Assembly: GCA_965204415.1 (NCBI GenBank)
Contig: CBDBEL010000003.1
Span: 124,001-188,000 of the forward strand
DNA from: Aldehydirespirator sp965204415
Lineage (GTDB): Bacteria; Actinomycetota; Acidimicrobiia; Acidimicrobiales; Aldehydirespiratoraceae
Length of the DNA: 64,000 nt
Direction of reading: 5' to 3'
Position 1 is the stretch's first letter. Each line of letters starts with the position of its first letter. Below the pieces are notes generated by a model, which saw only the letters and a program-made list of their open reading frames with translations, did no database searches and was not told the origin of the DNA. Both the position numbers and the translations under genes were made by a program. Below, piece after piece: positions 41,363 to 49,702 of this stretch.

Positions 41363-42523
41363 TCAGGCGCCCCGGGCCCGTCTCATCAGGCCTTTGGCGA
41401 TGATGGTGCGCTGGATCTCGTTGGTGCCCTCCCCGATAGCCATCAGCGGCGCGTCCCGGTAGAGGCGCTCGATCTCGAGCTCGGTCGAGTAGCCGTAGCT
41501 GCCGTGGATCCGCATGGACTCCATCGACGCCTTGATGGCCGCCTCCGAGGCGAAGTACTTGGCCATGCCGGCCTCCACGTCGGCCCGCAGGCCCTCGTCG
41601 ATCCGGTTGGCGGCCCAGCGGGTCAGCAGCCGGGCCGCCTCGATCTCGGTGGCCATGTCGGCCAGCTTGAGTTGGATGGCCTGGAACTCGCCGATGGGCT
41701 GGCCGAAGGCCTCCCGCTCCATGGAGTACGCCAGCGCGGCGTCGAAGGCGGCCTGGGCCACGCCCACGCCCCGGGCCGCGATGTTGATCCGGCCGACCTC
41801 CAGGCCCGACATCACCTGCTTGAATCCCACGCCCTCGGTGCCGCCCAGCAGGTTGTCGACCGGGACCCTCACGTCGTCGAGCACGACCTCGCACGACTCC
41901 GGACCCTTGTAGCCGAGCTTCCCCAGGTCGCGCAGCACCTCGAAGCCAGGCGTGCCGGCCTCCACCATCAGCACGCTCATGCCGCGGTGACGGGGCTCGG
42001 CGTCGGGGTCGGTCTTCACCAGCACCGGCAGCGGGTTGGCGAACCGGGCGTTGGTGATCCAGGTCTTGGTGCCGCGGATCACGTAGGTGTCGCCGTCGCG
42101 CCACGCCCGGGTGGAGATGCCCTGCAGGTCGCTGCCCGCGCCCGGCTCGGTGAGGGCTATGGCGGTGCGGCGCTCGCCGGTAGCCAGCTCGGGCAGCCAG
42201 CGTTGCTTCTGCTCGTCGGTGCCGTGGTTGGTGATCATCCGGCAGCTCAGCGAGTGGCTGCCCAGGATGCCGGCGATGCCCATCCACCCCATGGAGATCT
42301 CCTCGAACACCAGGCTCATCGACACGGTGTCGAGGTCGAGCCCGCCGTACTCGGCGCCGACGGTGATGCCGAACAGGCCCATCTCGGCCATCTTGGCCAC
42401 GATCTCGGTGGGGTACTGGCCCGACTGCTCCATCTCGCGGGCCACCGGCTTGATCTCGGTGTTGACGAACTGTCGCAGCACGTCCTGGAACATTTGCTGC
42501 TCTTCGTTCAGCTCGAAATCCAT
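41363..42523 (-). CDS. Acyl-CoA dehydrogenase
   Basis: 386 residues from ATG 42523 with AAGGAGG upstream. Family markers are ALTEPGAGSDLQGI near residue 125, the flavin-binding WITNARFAN near 155, REAFGQPIGEFQAIQ near 280 and the C-terminal APLMAIGEGTNEIQR with the catalytic Glu near 368. It oxidises an acyl-CoA to the enoyl-CoA with FAD and passes electrons to ETF. The RidA gene lies 100 nt upstream across a hairpin-like region. Confidence 0.95.
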   Translation of the reverse strand: MDFELNEEQQMFQDVLRQFVNTEIKPVAREMEQSGQYPTEIVAKMAEMGLFGITVGAEYGGLDLDTVSMSLVFEEISMGWMGIAGILGSHSLSCRMITNHGTDEQKQRWLPELATGERRTAIALTEPGAGSDLQGISTRAWRDGDTYVIRGTKTWITNARFANPLPVLVKTDPDAEPRHRGMSVLMVEAGTPGFEVLRDLGKLGYKGPESCEVVLDDVRVPVDNLLGGTEGVGFKQVMSGLEVGRINIAARGVGVAQAAFDAALAYSMEREAFGQPIGEFQAIQLKLADMATEIEAARLLTRWAANRIDEGLRADVEAGMAKYFASEAAIKASMESMRIHGSYGYSTELEIERLYRDAPLMAIGEGTNEIQRTIIAKGLMRRARGA

Positions 42524-42550
42524 CTCAGCACCTCCTTTGCAGCGCCTTCG

Positions 42551-42605
42551 GCGAAATTGAGGCGGATTGTGGGTGTCCAGTGCCCAGATCGTCGCCAATT
42601 TCGGC
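42551..42605. repeat. Imperfect inverted repeat between RidA and acyl-CoA dehydrogenase genes
   Basis: Left arm GCGAAATTGAGGCGGATTG and right arm CGATCTGGG...GCCAATTTCGGC (as reverse complement) pair over about 20 bases around a short TGTCCAGTG centre. It could be an attenuator or hairpin terminator for the RidA transcript, without a T-run. Sequence unlike the 47-bp family. Confidence 0.5.
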
Positions 42606-42623
42606 AGGGGAACGGTGTGAGCA

Positions 42624-43022
42624 TCAGGTCGCCGCGATCACGTCTATCTCGATCAGCATGCCCTCGATGGCGAAGTTGCGCACCTCGATCATGGTGGACA
42701 CCGGCAGCCGCTCGTCGGTGAAGAACTCGCTGCGCACCTCGCGCACCGGCCACTTGTGGTTGTCGATGTCGAGCAGGTAGACGGTCATGTCGCAGATGTC
42801 GTCGAGCGTCGCGCCGGCCGCCTCCAGCTCCTTCTCGATGATCTGGAAGCACACCCGGGTCTGCTCGCGGATGTCGTCGGACACGATCTTTAGGTCCGGC
42901 CCGACCGCGGCCATTCCGGCCACGAATATCAGGCTCTGCGGGTTGGTGACCTTCACCACATGGCTGTAGCTCCGGTTGCTGGAGTCCCACAGACCGTCGG
43001 GGTTGATGACTTCCTTCGGCAC
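42624..43022 (-). CDS. RidA-family protein
   Basis: 132 residues from GTG 43022 with AGGAGGA upstream. RidA features are LIFVAGMAAVGPD near residue 33, TRVCFQIIEKELEAAGATLDD near 57 and the C-terminal STMIEVRNFAIEGMLIEIDVIA. The Arg-x-x-Ile/Glu region (EVRNFAIEG) is closer to genuine RidA than in the 24382 product. It is downstream of an amidinotransferase-type gene and may clear reactive enamine/imine intermediates. Confidence 0.9.
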   Translation of the reverse strand: MPKEVINPDGLWDSSNRSYSHVVKVTNPQSLIFVAGMAAVGPDLKIVSDDIREQTRVCFQIIEKELEAAGATLDDICDMTVYLLDIDNHKWPVREVRSEFFTDERLPVSTMIEVRNFAIEGMLIEIDVIAAT

Positions 43023-43048
43023 GATTCCTCCTGGATGGTGCGCTTCGC

Positions 43049-44209
43049 TCAGTCGGTGGAGTAGGGGCCCTTCTCGCGCCAGACCTGTCCGGTGGAGCAG
43101 TGCAGGCCGCCGCCCTCCTTCATGAACTCCGAGTAGGGGACCTCGATGACCTCGACGCCCGCGGCCCGCACCTTGGCGATGCTCTGGACGGCCTCGGCGT
43201 GCATCACCACCAGCCCGGGCTCCAGCGGCAGGACGTTGGCCGGCGCGAACTGGGCCTGCTCGGAATGCTCGACCTCGACGATGGTGTAGTCCCGCTTGCG
43301 CAGCCACTCCAGCGTGGCGAAGTCCAGGCCCGGCGAGTAGGTGACCACCTTGCGCAGGTCCAGCGGAGCGATGTACAGGTCGGGGTGGTGGCCGACGCCG
43401 CTGGGCGCGTCGTAGTACTTGGCGCCGGGGAACTCGATGTGCAGGAACGTCATGTCCTCGACGTCGAGGCCGGCCGAGCGGGCTATCACCGGCTTCATCT
43501 GCTCGAGGCCCTCGTCGTTGAACGCCATGCCGTTGCCCGAGACGAACACGTCCTCGGCCAGGAAGTGGCAGGGCCCGATCTCGAAGATGCCGGTTCCGGT
43601 GACCGCGCACAGCACGGGCACGCCCAGGCGGGTCCACGCCCACAGCGCCAGGTACTCGGCCCGGCCGTAGGCGAGGGGCTGGACGCCCCGCTTGGGCAGC
43701 ACCGACCCGCCCCGCAGCACGAACAGCTCGGCCGCGGCCCAAGTGCTCTTGGCGGGACCGAACGCGCTGACCGGCGGCTGCGGGAACTCCACCCGGTGCA
43801 CGATCACGCCGTTGGCCTCCAGGGCGGCCTCATAGGCCAGGCTCTGGTCGATCATCTTCGGAATGTCGATGCTCGAGTAGGCGTCGGCCATCTGCGGGAA
43901 ATAGGCCGGGTCGAGGTCCTGGTAGGCGAACTTCTCGGACTCGGTGATCTCGGTGAGCACCACCTCGCGCAGCTTGCCGATCCCGTTCTTGCCGCACTCG
44001 CGGCCCCACACCTTGGGATAGATCTCCAGGTGGTCGATGTTGTGCCACACGTCGGTGGTGGGCCGCTGGCCCTTGATGTATCCCGGCATGTTCTCCAGGG
44101 AGAACTCCCCGTCGCGCAGCCGGCGCTGGGTGTCGGCGATCCTGTCCGCATAGACGGGCGCCATGGGCGGGATGGTCGGCACGTCCGACCCGACTACGTC
44201 GATTGTCAT
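43049..44209 (-). CDS. Amidinotransferase/arginine-deiminase-fold enzyme 1
   Basis: 386 residues from ATG 44209 with AAGGGAAG upstream. The guanidine-modifying fold is suggested by the C-terminal GGGLHCST motif near residue 367 (catalytic Cys), GHHPDLYIAPLD with a His near 270, and an acidic AFNDEGLEQMKP. It acts on a guanidino or related C-N group by a Cys thiouronium intermediate. A close paralogue is encoded at 46113-47267; both share WAAAELF/WAANELL, GRAEYLALWA and the EKGPYSTD/DKGPYSTD end. Confidence 0.82.
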   Translation of the reverse strand: MTIDVVGSDVPTIPPMAPVYADRIADTQRRLRDGEFSLENMPGYIKGQRPTTDVWHNIDHLEIYPKVWGRECGKNGIGKLREVVLTEITESEKFAYQDLDPAYFPQMADAYSSIDIPKMIDQSLAYEAALEANGVIVHRVEFPQPPVSAFGPAKSTWAAAELFVLRGGSVLPKRGVQPLAYGRAEYLALWAWTRLGVPVLCAVTGTGIFEIGPCHFLAEDVFVSGNGMAFNDEGLEQMKPVIARSAGLDVEDMTFLHIEFPGAKYYDAPSGVGHHPDLYIAPLDLRKVVTYSPGLDFATLEWLRKRDYTIVEVEHSEQAQFAPANVLPLEPGLVVMHAEAVQSIAKVRAAGVEVIEVPYSEFMKEGGGLHCSTGQVWREKGPYSTD

Positions 44210-44237
44210 TTCGCTTCCCTTCTTCGATCCGTTCTCT

Positions 44238-44987
44238 CTAGAAGATCCCGCCGGTCACCGCGAGCGACTCGGCGGTTATGCACGACGACAGGTCCGACGC
44301 CAGGAACACCACCGCGTCGGCGACGTCGCCGGGCTGCACGAGACGGCCCAGCGCGGTGCGGCTCAGGATCCTCTGCTCGACGTCCTCGAGCGTGATCCCG
44401 TAGCGGCGGGCGTCGCGGGCCATGGTGTCGGTGTTCATCTGCGACTCGACCGCGCCCGGGCACACCGCGTTCACCCTGATGTTGAACGAGCCGACCTCGC
44501 GCGCCAGCGACTGGGTGAGGCCGATCACGCCGAACTTCGAGGCGCAGTAGCTGGCGAAGTCCGGCTCCCCCTTGAGGCCTCCGACCGAGGAGATGTTGAC
44601 GATGCTGCCCCCGCCGGTGGCGGCCATCGGACCGACGAAGGCCCGGCAGCACAGGTAGACGCCGGTGAGGTTCACGTCGAGCGTCTCCTGCCACTGGTCG
44701 GGGTCGAGGTCGGCGACCGAGCCGAAGCGGGCCACCGCGGCCGTGTTGGCCAGCACGTTCACCGGTCCCACCGCCGCCGCGTCCTCCGCCGCGGCGGTCA
44801 CCGCATCGCGGTCGGTGACATCGACCTCCCGCACGCCGATCCCGCCGGCCTCGACCCGGGCCAGCGCATCGGCGGAGGCGTCCCACACCTCGACGGACGC
44901 GCCGTGGTCGTGCAGCCGCCGCGCCACGACGCTGCCGATGTCGCCCGCGCCGGTGACGACGGCATTGCGGCCCTCGAGGAGGTTCAT
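44238..44987 (-). CDS. Short-chain dehydrogenase/reductase 2
   Basis: 249 residues from ATG 44987, overlapping the LLM stop (ATGA). SDR motifs are TGAGDIGSVVARRL near residue 11, ANTAAVARFG near 83, ISSVGGL near 130 and Y-x3-K in SYCASKFG near 145; the end is SLAVTGGIF. It oxidises or reduces a hydroxyl/keto group of the LLM product or substrate. Confidence 0.92.
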   Translation of the reverse strand: MNLLEGRNAVVTGAGDIGSVVARRLHDHGASVEVWDASADALARVEAGGIGVREVDVTDRDAVTAAAEDAAAVGPVNVLANTAAVARFGSVADLDPDQWQETLDVNLTGVYLCCRAFVGPMAATGGGSIVNISSVGGLKGEPDFASYCASKFGVIGLTQSLAREVGSFNIRVNAVCPGAVESQMNTDTMARDARRYGITLEDVEQRILSRTALGRLVQPGDVADAVVFLASDLSSCITAESLAVTGGIF

Positions 44988-46066
44988 CCGGCGGCCGCTA
45001 CCTGGGTTCCGACAACCTGGGGGACGACCTCGCCCATGAACAGCTCGTGGGACCGGCGGACCTGCTCCCAGCTGAGCTCGCCGAACGAGAACTCCCCGAG
45101 GAACACGTTCACGCCCAGGCGCTCCTGCAGGTGCCTGATCTTGGCGGCCACGGTGTCGGGGCTGCCGTGGAAGAACTTGAGGCCCTCCGCGGAGCCGTCC
45201 ATGTCGGCGCGGATGGCGGCCATCCGGCCCAGCGACGCGGTGGTGGCCTGCCTGATCGCGGAGTCGCCCGCCCGCCGGGAGCGCCGCCGCTCCTCCTCGA
45301 ACAGCGCCAGCTGGCGCAGGAAGTGGTCGTACATGAGCTCGGTGGCCTCGGCGTCGGTCTCGGCCACCAGCGTCGAGGCCAGGTAGGTGATCGGACGGCG
45401 GTCGTGGGGGATGCCGGCCTCGTCGCAGCCCCGGTGGTACTCGCGGAACACCACCTCGTAGAGGTCCATGCCCACCACGCCGAAACCGCCGATGCCGTAG
45501 CCCTGCAGCCCGTACTCGTAGCCCTTGGCCGGGGTGTTGGTCGGAATCCAGATCGGCGGGTGGGGGCGCTGAAGCGGCCGCCAGGGCAGGTCCACGTCGA
45601 TGCACTGCCAGAAGTCGCCCATGAACGAGAACGGACCGTCGGCGTTGAGCCCCTTGAGCACGATCTCGAGGCCCTCGTTGAACCGGGCCACGTCGCTGTG
45701 GGTGTTGATGCCGTAGGCGATGTGCTCGTGGGGGGTGATGCCGCGGCCCAGCCCGATCTCTAGGCGCCCGCCCGACATGTGGTCGAGGATGATCATCTCC
45801 TCGACCACCCGCAGCGGCTGGCTTATGGGCAGCAGGATCACCATGGGGCCGAAGCGCATGCGCTCGGAGTTCTGGGCCACCACCGTCAGCGAGACCGGCT
45901 GAGACGGCGCCATCGAGAACCGTCCGGTGAAATGGTGCTCGGTGGTGAAGAAGTAGTCGTAGCCGAGCTCGTCGCAGAGGCGCACCTCGGCCGCGAACTC
46001 GTCGAGGCGCTGCTTCGGGCTGACCGTCTCCTTCTCCGCCACATGGCTGAACACGGCGAACTTCAT
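44984..46066 (-). CDS. Luciferase-like (LLM) oxidoreductase 3
   Basis: 360 residues from ATG 46066. Typical FMN/F420 LLM features are MKFAVFSHVAE, YFFTTEHHFTG near residue 40, GRLEIGLGRGITPHEHIAYG near 100 and PPIWIPTNTPAKGYEYG near 170. The His pair in TEHHF matches flavin-dependent alkanal monooxygenase-type enzymes. Part of a five-gene minus-strand run with the amidinotransferase-type genes, headed by operator site 5. Confidence 0.9.
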   Translation of the reverse strand: MKFAVFSHVAEKETVSPKQRLDEFAAEVRLCDELGYDYFFTTEHHFTGRFSMAPSQPVSLTVVAQNSERMRFGPMVILLPISQPLRVVEEMIILDHMSGGRLEIGLGRGITPHEHIAYGINTHSDVARFNEGLEIVLKGLNADGPFSFMGDFWQCIDVDLPWRPLQRPHPPIWIPTNTPAKGYEYGLQGYGIGGFGVVGMDLYEVVFREYHRGCDEAGIPHDRRPITYLASTLVAETDAEATELMYDHFLRQLALFEEERRRSRRAGDSAIRQATTASLGRMAAIRADMDGSAEGLKFFHGSPDTVAAKIRHLQERLGVNVFLGEFSFGELSWEQVRRSHELFMGEVVPQVVGTQVAAAG

Positions 46067-46112
46067 GGTTGCGGCCTTCCGAGCGTCGCGGCGGGCGTCG
46101 TCCGCGCGCCGG

Positions 46113-47267
46113 TCATGACCGCCGGTCGGTGGAGTAGGGGCCCTTGTCCCGCAGCAGCCGCAGGGTGGAGCAGTGCAGGCCGCCGCCGATGCGCAGGAAC
46201 TCCGAGTACGGCGTCTCGATGACCTCCACGCCGGCCTTGCGCACCGCCGCGACGGCGTCGGGCGCCTCGGAGTGCATCACCACCAGGCCGGGCTCGATCA
46301 GCATCACGTTGGCCGGCGCGAACAGCCGCTGCTCCTCGATGTCGACCGTCACGATCTGGTAGCCCCGCTTGCGGAGCCACTCGTAGGTCCGGAAGTCGAG
46401 GCTGGGCGGGTAGCAGATCACCTTGTCGACATCGAGGGCGCACACCGACATGTCGGGATGGTGCGACTGGCCGGTGCGGGGGTTGAAGTAGATGTTGCCG
46501 GGGAAGTTGATGGCCAGCGTGGTCATGTCGGAGGCGTCCATGCCCGAGGACCGGGCCACTGCCTCTACGAGCTGTTCGAGGCCCGAGGAGTTGTAGGCCA
46601 GGCCCCGGCCGGCCACGAACACGTCCTCGGCGAGCCAGTGGCACGGCCCGGCCTCGCACACGCCGGTGCCGGTGATGGTGGCCACCACCGGTATTCCCAG
46701 GCAGGCGAAGGCCCACAGCGCCAGGTACTCGGCCCGGCCCGTGCCGAACGGGCTGATGGCCACCTTCTCGACGATCGAGCCTCCCCGCACGACCAGCAGC
46801 TCGTTGGCAGCCCAGGTGCCCCGCATCGGGCCGAACGCACCCACTGCGGGCTGCGGGAAGTCGATGCGGTGCACGACGACACCGGCCTGCTCCAGCTTGT
46901 CCTGGTATTCGAGGCTCTGGTCACGCATCCGGCCGATGTCGAGGTCGTCGTGGCTGAGCCCCATCGTCGGGAAGTACTCGGGGTCGTCGTCGTAGAGGGG
47001 GAAGCGCTCGGATTCGGTGATGTTGATGAGAGCCACCTCGCGCAGCCGCCCGATGCCGTTGGCACCGCACTCGCGCCCGTAGATCTTCGGGTAGATGTCG
47101 AGGTAGTCCATGTGGTGCCAGGTGTCCACACTGGGCGGCTGTCCCGGTACGTAGCCGGGCATGCCCTCCAGCGTGAATCCACCCGACGCCAGCTCGGCCT
47201 GGGTCTCGGCGATGCGGTCAGCCCAAACCTGCGGTAGGGGCGGGGTCTTGGGGACGGATGAGGCCAT
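46113..47267 (-). CDS. Amidinotransferase/arginine-deiminase-fold enzyme 2
   Basis: 384 residues from ATG 47267. It mirrors the 43049-44209 product: AEYLALWAFACLGIPV, GPCHWLAEDVFVAGRGL near residue 210, QSHHPDMSVCALD with a His near 268 and GGGLHCSTLRLLRDKGPYSTD at the end with the catalytic Cys. Two such paralogues in one operon suggest a heteromeric enzyme or two successive steps. Operator site 5 lies 60 nt upstream. Confidence 0.82.
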   Translation of the reverse strand: MASSVPKTPPLPQVWADRIAETQAELASGGFTLEGMPGYVPGQPPSVDTWHHMDYLDIYPKIYGRECGANGIGRLREVALINITESERFPLYDDDPEYFPTMGLSHDDLDIGRMRDQSLEYQDKLEQAGVVVHRIDFPQPAVGAFGPMRGTWAANELLVVRGGSIVEKVAISPFGTGRAEYLALWAFACLGIPVVATITGTGVCEAGPCHWLAEDVFVAGRGLAYNSSGLEQLVEAVARSSGMDASDMTTLAINFPGNIYFNPRTGQSHHPDMSVCALDVDKVICYPPSLDFRTYEWLRKRGYQIVTVDIEEQRLFAPANVMLIEPGLVVMHSEAPDAVAAVRKAGVEVIETPYSEFLRIGGGLHCSTLRLLRDKGPYSTDRRS

Positions 47268-47327
47268 GAACGCTCCCAGGTGTCGTTTCCGGGCCCTCGC
47301 AGGGGCTCGATACCCGCTCCGGAGCCT

Positions 47328-47342
47328 AAACGTCGGACACTT
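47328..47342. promoter_or_regulatory. Operator-like palindrome, site 5 (AAacGTCgGACacTT)
   Basis: Perfect match to AAnnGTCnGACnnTT, 60 nt upstream of the amidinotransferase-type operon start (47267). The centre base is G instead of T. Confidence 0.72.
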
Positions 47343-47348
47343 TAGTGG

Positions 47349-47840
47349 TCAAAGCCGCTTCGCCGCTCCCGGCTCCGCCGGGGCACCGTTGCCGGCGCCA
47401 CCTCGACCGCTGTGACCATAGAGTCTGTTCAGGAGTGCTCTAGGCGCCGCCGAGGGCACGAACACCTGCGCTCTGGCGCCGTCGATGATGCTCCGGTCCT
47501 CGACCATCATCCGCTGGTCGAACGTCACCAGCACTCCGCCGTCCGTCTCTTCGGAGGAGGCGGTCTCAGCTGTGCAGCGGACCGTCTCACCAACTGACAC
47601 CATCGACTTGAGACGGAAGTCGAGAGTGCGGAGGAAGGCGCTGGGTCCCAGATGGTCCAGAACTTGCCTTGCCAGCAGGGCGCCGAGCATCTGACCGTCC
47701 ACGACCGGAGAATCGAGTCCCCTCTCGGCTGTGTATGCGGGGTCGTAGTGAAGCCGGTGCCAGTCCCATGTGGCGCCCGCGTAGGCGACCGCGTCGGTCA
47801 GTCCGATCGTCTGCGCCAACTCCGGGGGGTTCTCCATCAT
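47349..47840 (-). CDS. MaoC-like dehydratase domain protein
   Basis: 163 residues; ATG 47840 overlaps the previous stop (ATGA). Hot-dog features are the MaoC catalytic segment WDWHRLHYDPAYTAERG near residue 26 (D-x4-H pattern) and GETVRCTAETASSEE. The last 25 residues are Gly/Ala/Pro-rich. Paired with the FAS1-like MaoC half upstream, so the two probably form one heteromeric hydratase. Confidence 0.82.
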   Translation of the reverse strand: MMENPPELAQTIGLTDAVAYAGATWDWHRLHYDPAYTAERGLDSPVVDGQMLGALLARQVLDHLGPSAFLRTLDFRLKSMVSVGETVRCTAETASSEETDGGVLVTFDQRMMVEDRSIIDGARAQVFVPSAAPRALLNRLYGHSGRGGAGNGAPAEPGAAKRL

Positions 47841-48340
47841 GGACCCGGCCCGATCTCTTGGAGAATGATCGTCTCCGTGTTGCGGGCCAGCCGGCGGCCG
47901 TCCTGGTCCGAATAGACCGCTTCGGACGTCACCAGCAGCATCGCGGCTCCCCGCGAAGAGGTGCGCTCGACGATGTCGACGATTCGCCAGGTGGCCGTGA
48001 TCCGGTGGAACGGGTAGACGGGAGCGAAGAACTCATAGGAGTTGCCGCCCCGCAGCAGCCTGGTGCCGGGCACATCCAAGTCCCAAGAGTGTCCGATGTA
48101 GCCGTCGGGGTCCGGCGATCTGGCCATGTACTGGTTCGACTCACAAACGAGCGTCGGTGGGGCGACGACATCGGTGTAGCCCGCACTGCGGGCGTGCTCG
48201 ACATCGGTCCGTAGCGGATTGTCGTCTCCGATGGCCAGGGCGAAGTAGCGGATCGCGGCCCTGCCGAGCTCCTCCGGCGCCGTGTACGACGCCTCGCGCC
48301 CGATCTGGGCCTTCACGGCGTCGGTCAGCAGCTTTCCCAT
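47837..48340 (-). CDS. MaoC N-terminal (FAS1-like dehydratase) domain protein
   Basis: 167 residues from ATG 48340, sharing one base with the RidA-fusion stop (TGATG). FAS1-type dehydratase phrases are YTAPEELGRAAIRYFALAIGDDNP near residue 18, APPTLVCE near 60 and LLRGGNSYEFFAPVYPFHRI near 95. It lacks the catalytic D-x4-H, which sits in the partner at 47349-47840, as in R-hydratase pairs. Confidence 0.85.
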   Translation of the reverse strand: MGKLLTDAVKAQIGREASYTAPEELGRAAIRYFALAIGDDNPLRTDVEHARSAGYTDVVAPPTLVCESNQYMARSPDPDGYIGHSWDLDVPGTRLLRGGNSYEFFAPVYPFHRITATWRIVDIVERTSSRGAAMLLVTSEAVYSDQDGRRLARNTETIILQEIGPGP

Positions 48341-49560
48341 CAGCTGAGAACGGCCGAGGCGTCGACTTCGAGTTCGAACTCCGGCCGCAGCAACCCAGCA
48401 CACACCACACCGGTGGACGCCGGATAGGGGGTCGACAAGAGCCCGGCCCTGACCGGCGCGGTGTCGCGATATCCGGCCAGACCGGCCTCGGTCACGTATT
48501 CCACGGTGCGCACGAGGCTACCCGGGTGGCCTCCGGCGGCTCTTACGACTTCGAGGACGTTGCCGTAGACGAACTCGGCCTGGGCGGCAATGTCGCCTTG
48601 GTGGACCGCTCGCTGCGTGACCGGGTCCAGCGCCGCCAAACCCGACAGGAAGAGCGCGTCACCGGCGCGCACCGCCGGGCTGTACGTCAGCTTCTCGTAA
48701 CGGTCCCAACCGGGGTTGACGGCGCGCGGAAGGGCGCGCGAGGCGATGCAGTCCACCTGCAGCAGCGCGCCGGGATGGGCCACACGGTCGGTGATTATTC
48801 CCGCGGCCGCCGGATAGACGGGCCCGAGGCGGTCGCGGCGCACGCGTCCGGTCAACTTGTAGTCCGCCACGCCCTTCACGGAGATGTAGTCGAGGGTCTT
48901 GACCAGATGGGCGGGACTCATTCCGGCCGCGGCGAGCACTCTCTCAACATTGTCGTAGATCTGTTCGGCCTGGGCGTCGATGCCGCCGTCGACCAGTTCG
49001 CCCCGGCGATCGACAGGCAGCACCGACGACAGGTAGACGACATCGCCGGCTGCCGCCGACAGCCTGCGAGCGGGCGTGGCCGCGCCTCCATCCCCGGATG
49101 GCGCAAGGTCGCCGGGCGCATCCCCCGACGCCGCCGACCCCTCGAGCTGGGGGGCGGCCCGTGCCGTGACCTCGATCTCCACGAAGGCGTTGCGGCGCAG
49201 GAGCCGGCTGACGATCACGGTGCTGACAGCCGGACGGGCCTCCCGGAGGGCCTCGGCCCGCACGCCCTCGATCTCCGGGTAGCGGTCGGCGGCCTCGGCC
49301 GTCACGTACTCGACTACATGCGCGACACTGGCGGGGCCCAGCCCGCAGGCCTCGAGAAGCGTGCCGATCTTCTCGTAGGCAGTCCGGCACTGCTCAGCTA
49401 CGCCGCCGCGCACGACCACTCGCCCCTCGTTCGCGTCGTAGCACGAGGCTGAGTGCCCGGACAGGAAGATATCGGCGCCTGCCGTCAGTCCCAGCGAGAA
49501 GGTGTACTTCCGGTAGTCGAGCCAGTCGAAGTGTTCAGGCTCGATGGCTGTCGGCGGCAT
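48340..49560 (-). CDS. Triple RidA-domain fusion protein
   Basis: 406 residues with three tandem RidA-like units: residues ~15-135 (FLSGHSAS, TLLEACGLGPASVAHVVEY, FVEIEVTARA), ~165-275 (VYLSSVLPVDRRG, VLAAAGMSPAHLVKTLDY, LLQVDCIASR) and ~285-403 (LFLSGLAALDPVT, VVRAAGGHPGSLVRTVEY, FELEVDAS). RidA normally works as a homotrimer of ~130-residue chains with the active sites between subunits, so one chain could form a whole pseudo-trimer. The start codon is ATG 49560. Divergent from the acyl-CoA ligase across operator site 6. Confidence 0.85.
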   Translation of the reverse strand: MPPTAIEPEHFDWLDYRKYTFSLGLTAGADIFLSGHSASCYDANEGRVVVRGGVAEQCRTAYEKIGTLLEACGLGPASVAHVVEYVTAEAADRYPEIEGVRAEALREARPAVSTVIVSRLLRRNAFVEIEVTARAAPQLEGSAASGDAPGDLAPSGDGGAATPARRLSAAAGDVVYLSSVLPVDRRGELVDGGIDAQAEQIYDNVERVLAAAGMSPAHLVKTLDYISVKGVADYKLTGRVRRDRLGPVYPAAAGIITDRVAHPGALLQVDCIASRALPRAVNPGWDRYEKLTYSPAVRAGDALFLSGLAALDPVTQRAVHQGDIAAQAEFVYGNVLEVVRAAGGHPGSLVRTVEYVTEAGLAGYRDTAPVRAGLLSTPYPASTGVVCAGLLRPEFELEVDASAVLS

Positions 49561-49594
49561 CCCGCTGCTCCATCTCGGTTTGTGCTGGCATCCT

Positions 49595-49609
49595 AAGTGT
49601 CTGATCTTT
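49595..49609. promoter_or_regulatory. Operator-like palindrome, site 6 (AAgtGTCtGATctTT)
   Basis: One mismatch to AAnnGTCnGACnnTT, and extended by CCT/AGG on both sides (CCTAA...TTAGG). It is 34 nt from the RidA-fusion start and 93 nt from the ligase start. Confidence 0.72.
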
Positions 49610-49702
49610 AGGATTCAAGCCGCGCGGTAACGCGTGTCGCGCTCGTACCGGGCGCAGCCCGCGAGGCAAATCGGCCTCGCCCGAGCCGGACGGTGATATT
49701 CG

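Noticed and set aside
40055..42721. 888-codon plus-strand open frame
   Set aside because: It runs antisense across PrpD, a repeat and acyl-CoA dehydrogenase, with His/Gly/Val-rich low-complexity content; no domain is visible.
42624..43742. Fusion or frameshift of RidA with the amidinotransferase-type gene
   Set aside because: The joined frame is an off-frame reading of the 43049-44209 gene; RidA has its own AGGAGGA and GTG start at 43022.
44238..45605. SDR fused to an upstream 200-residue extension
   Set aside because: The extension is out of frame with the LLM gene; ATG 44987 overlaps the LLM stop and starts the SDR fold correctly.
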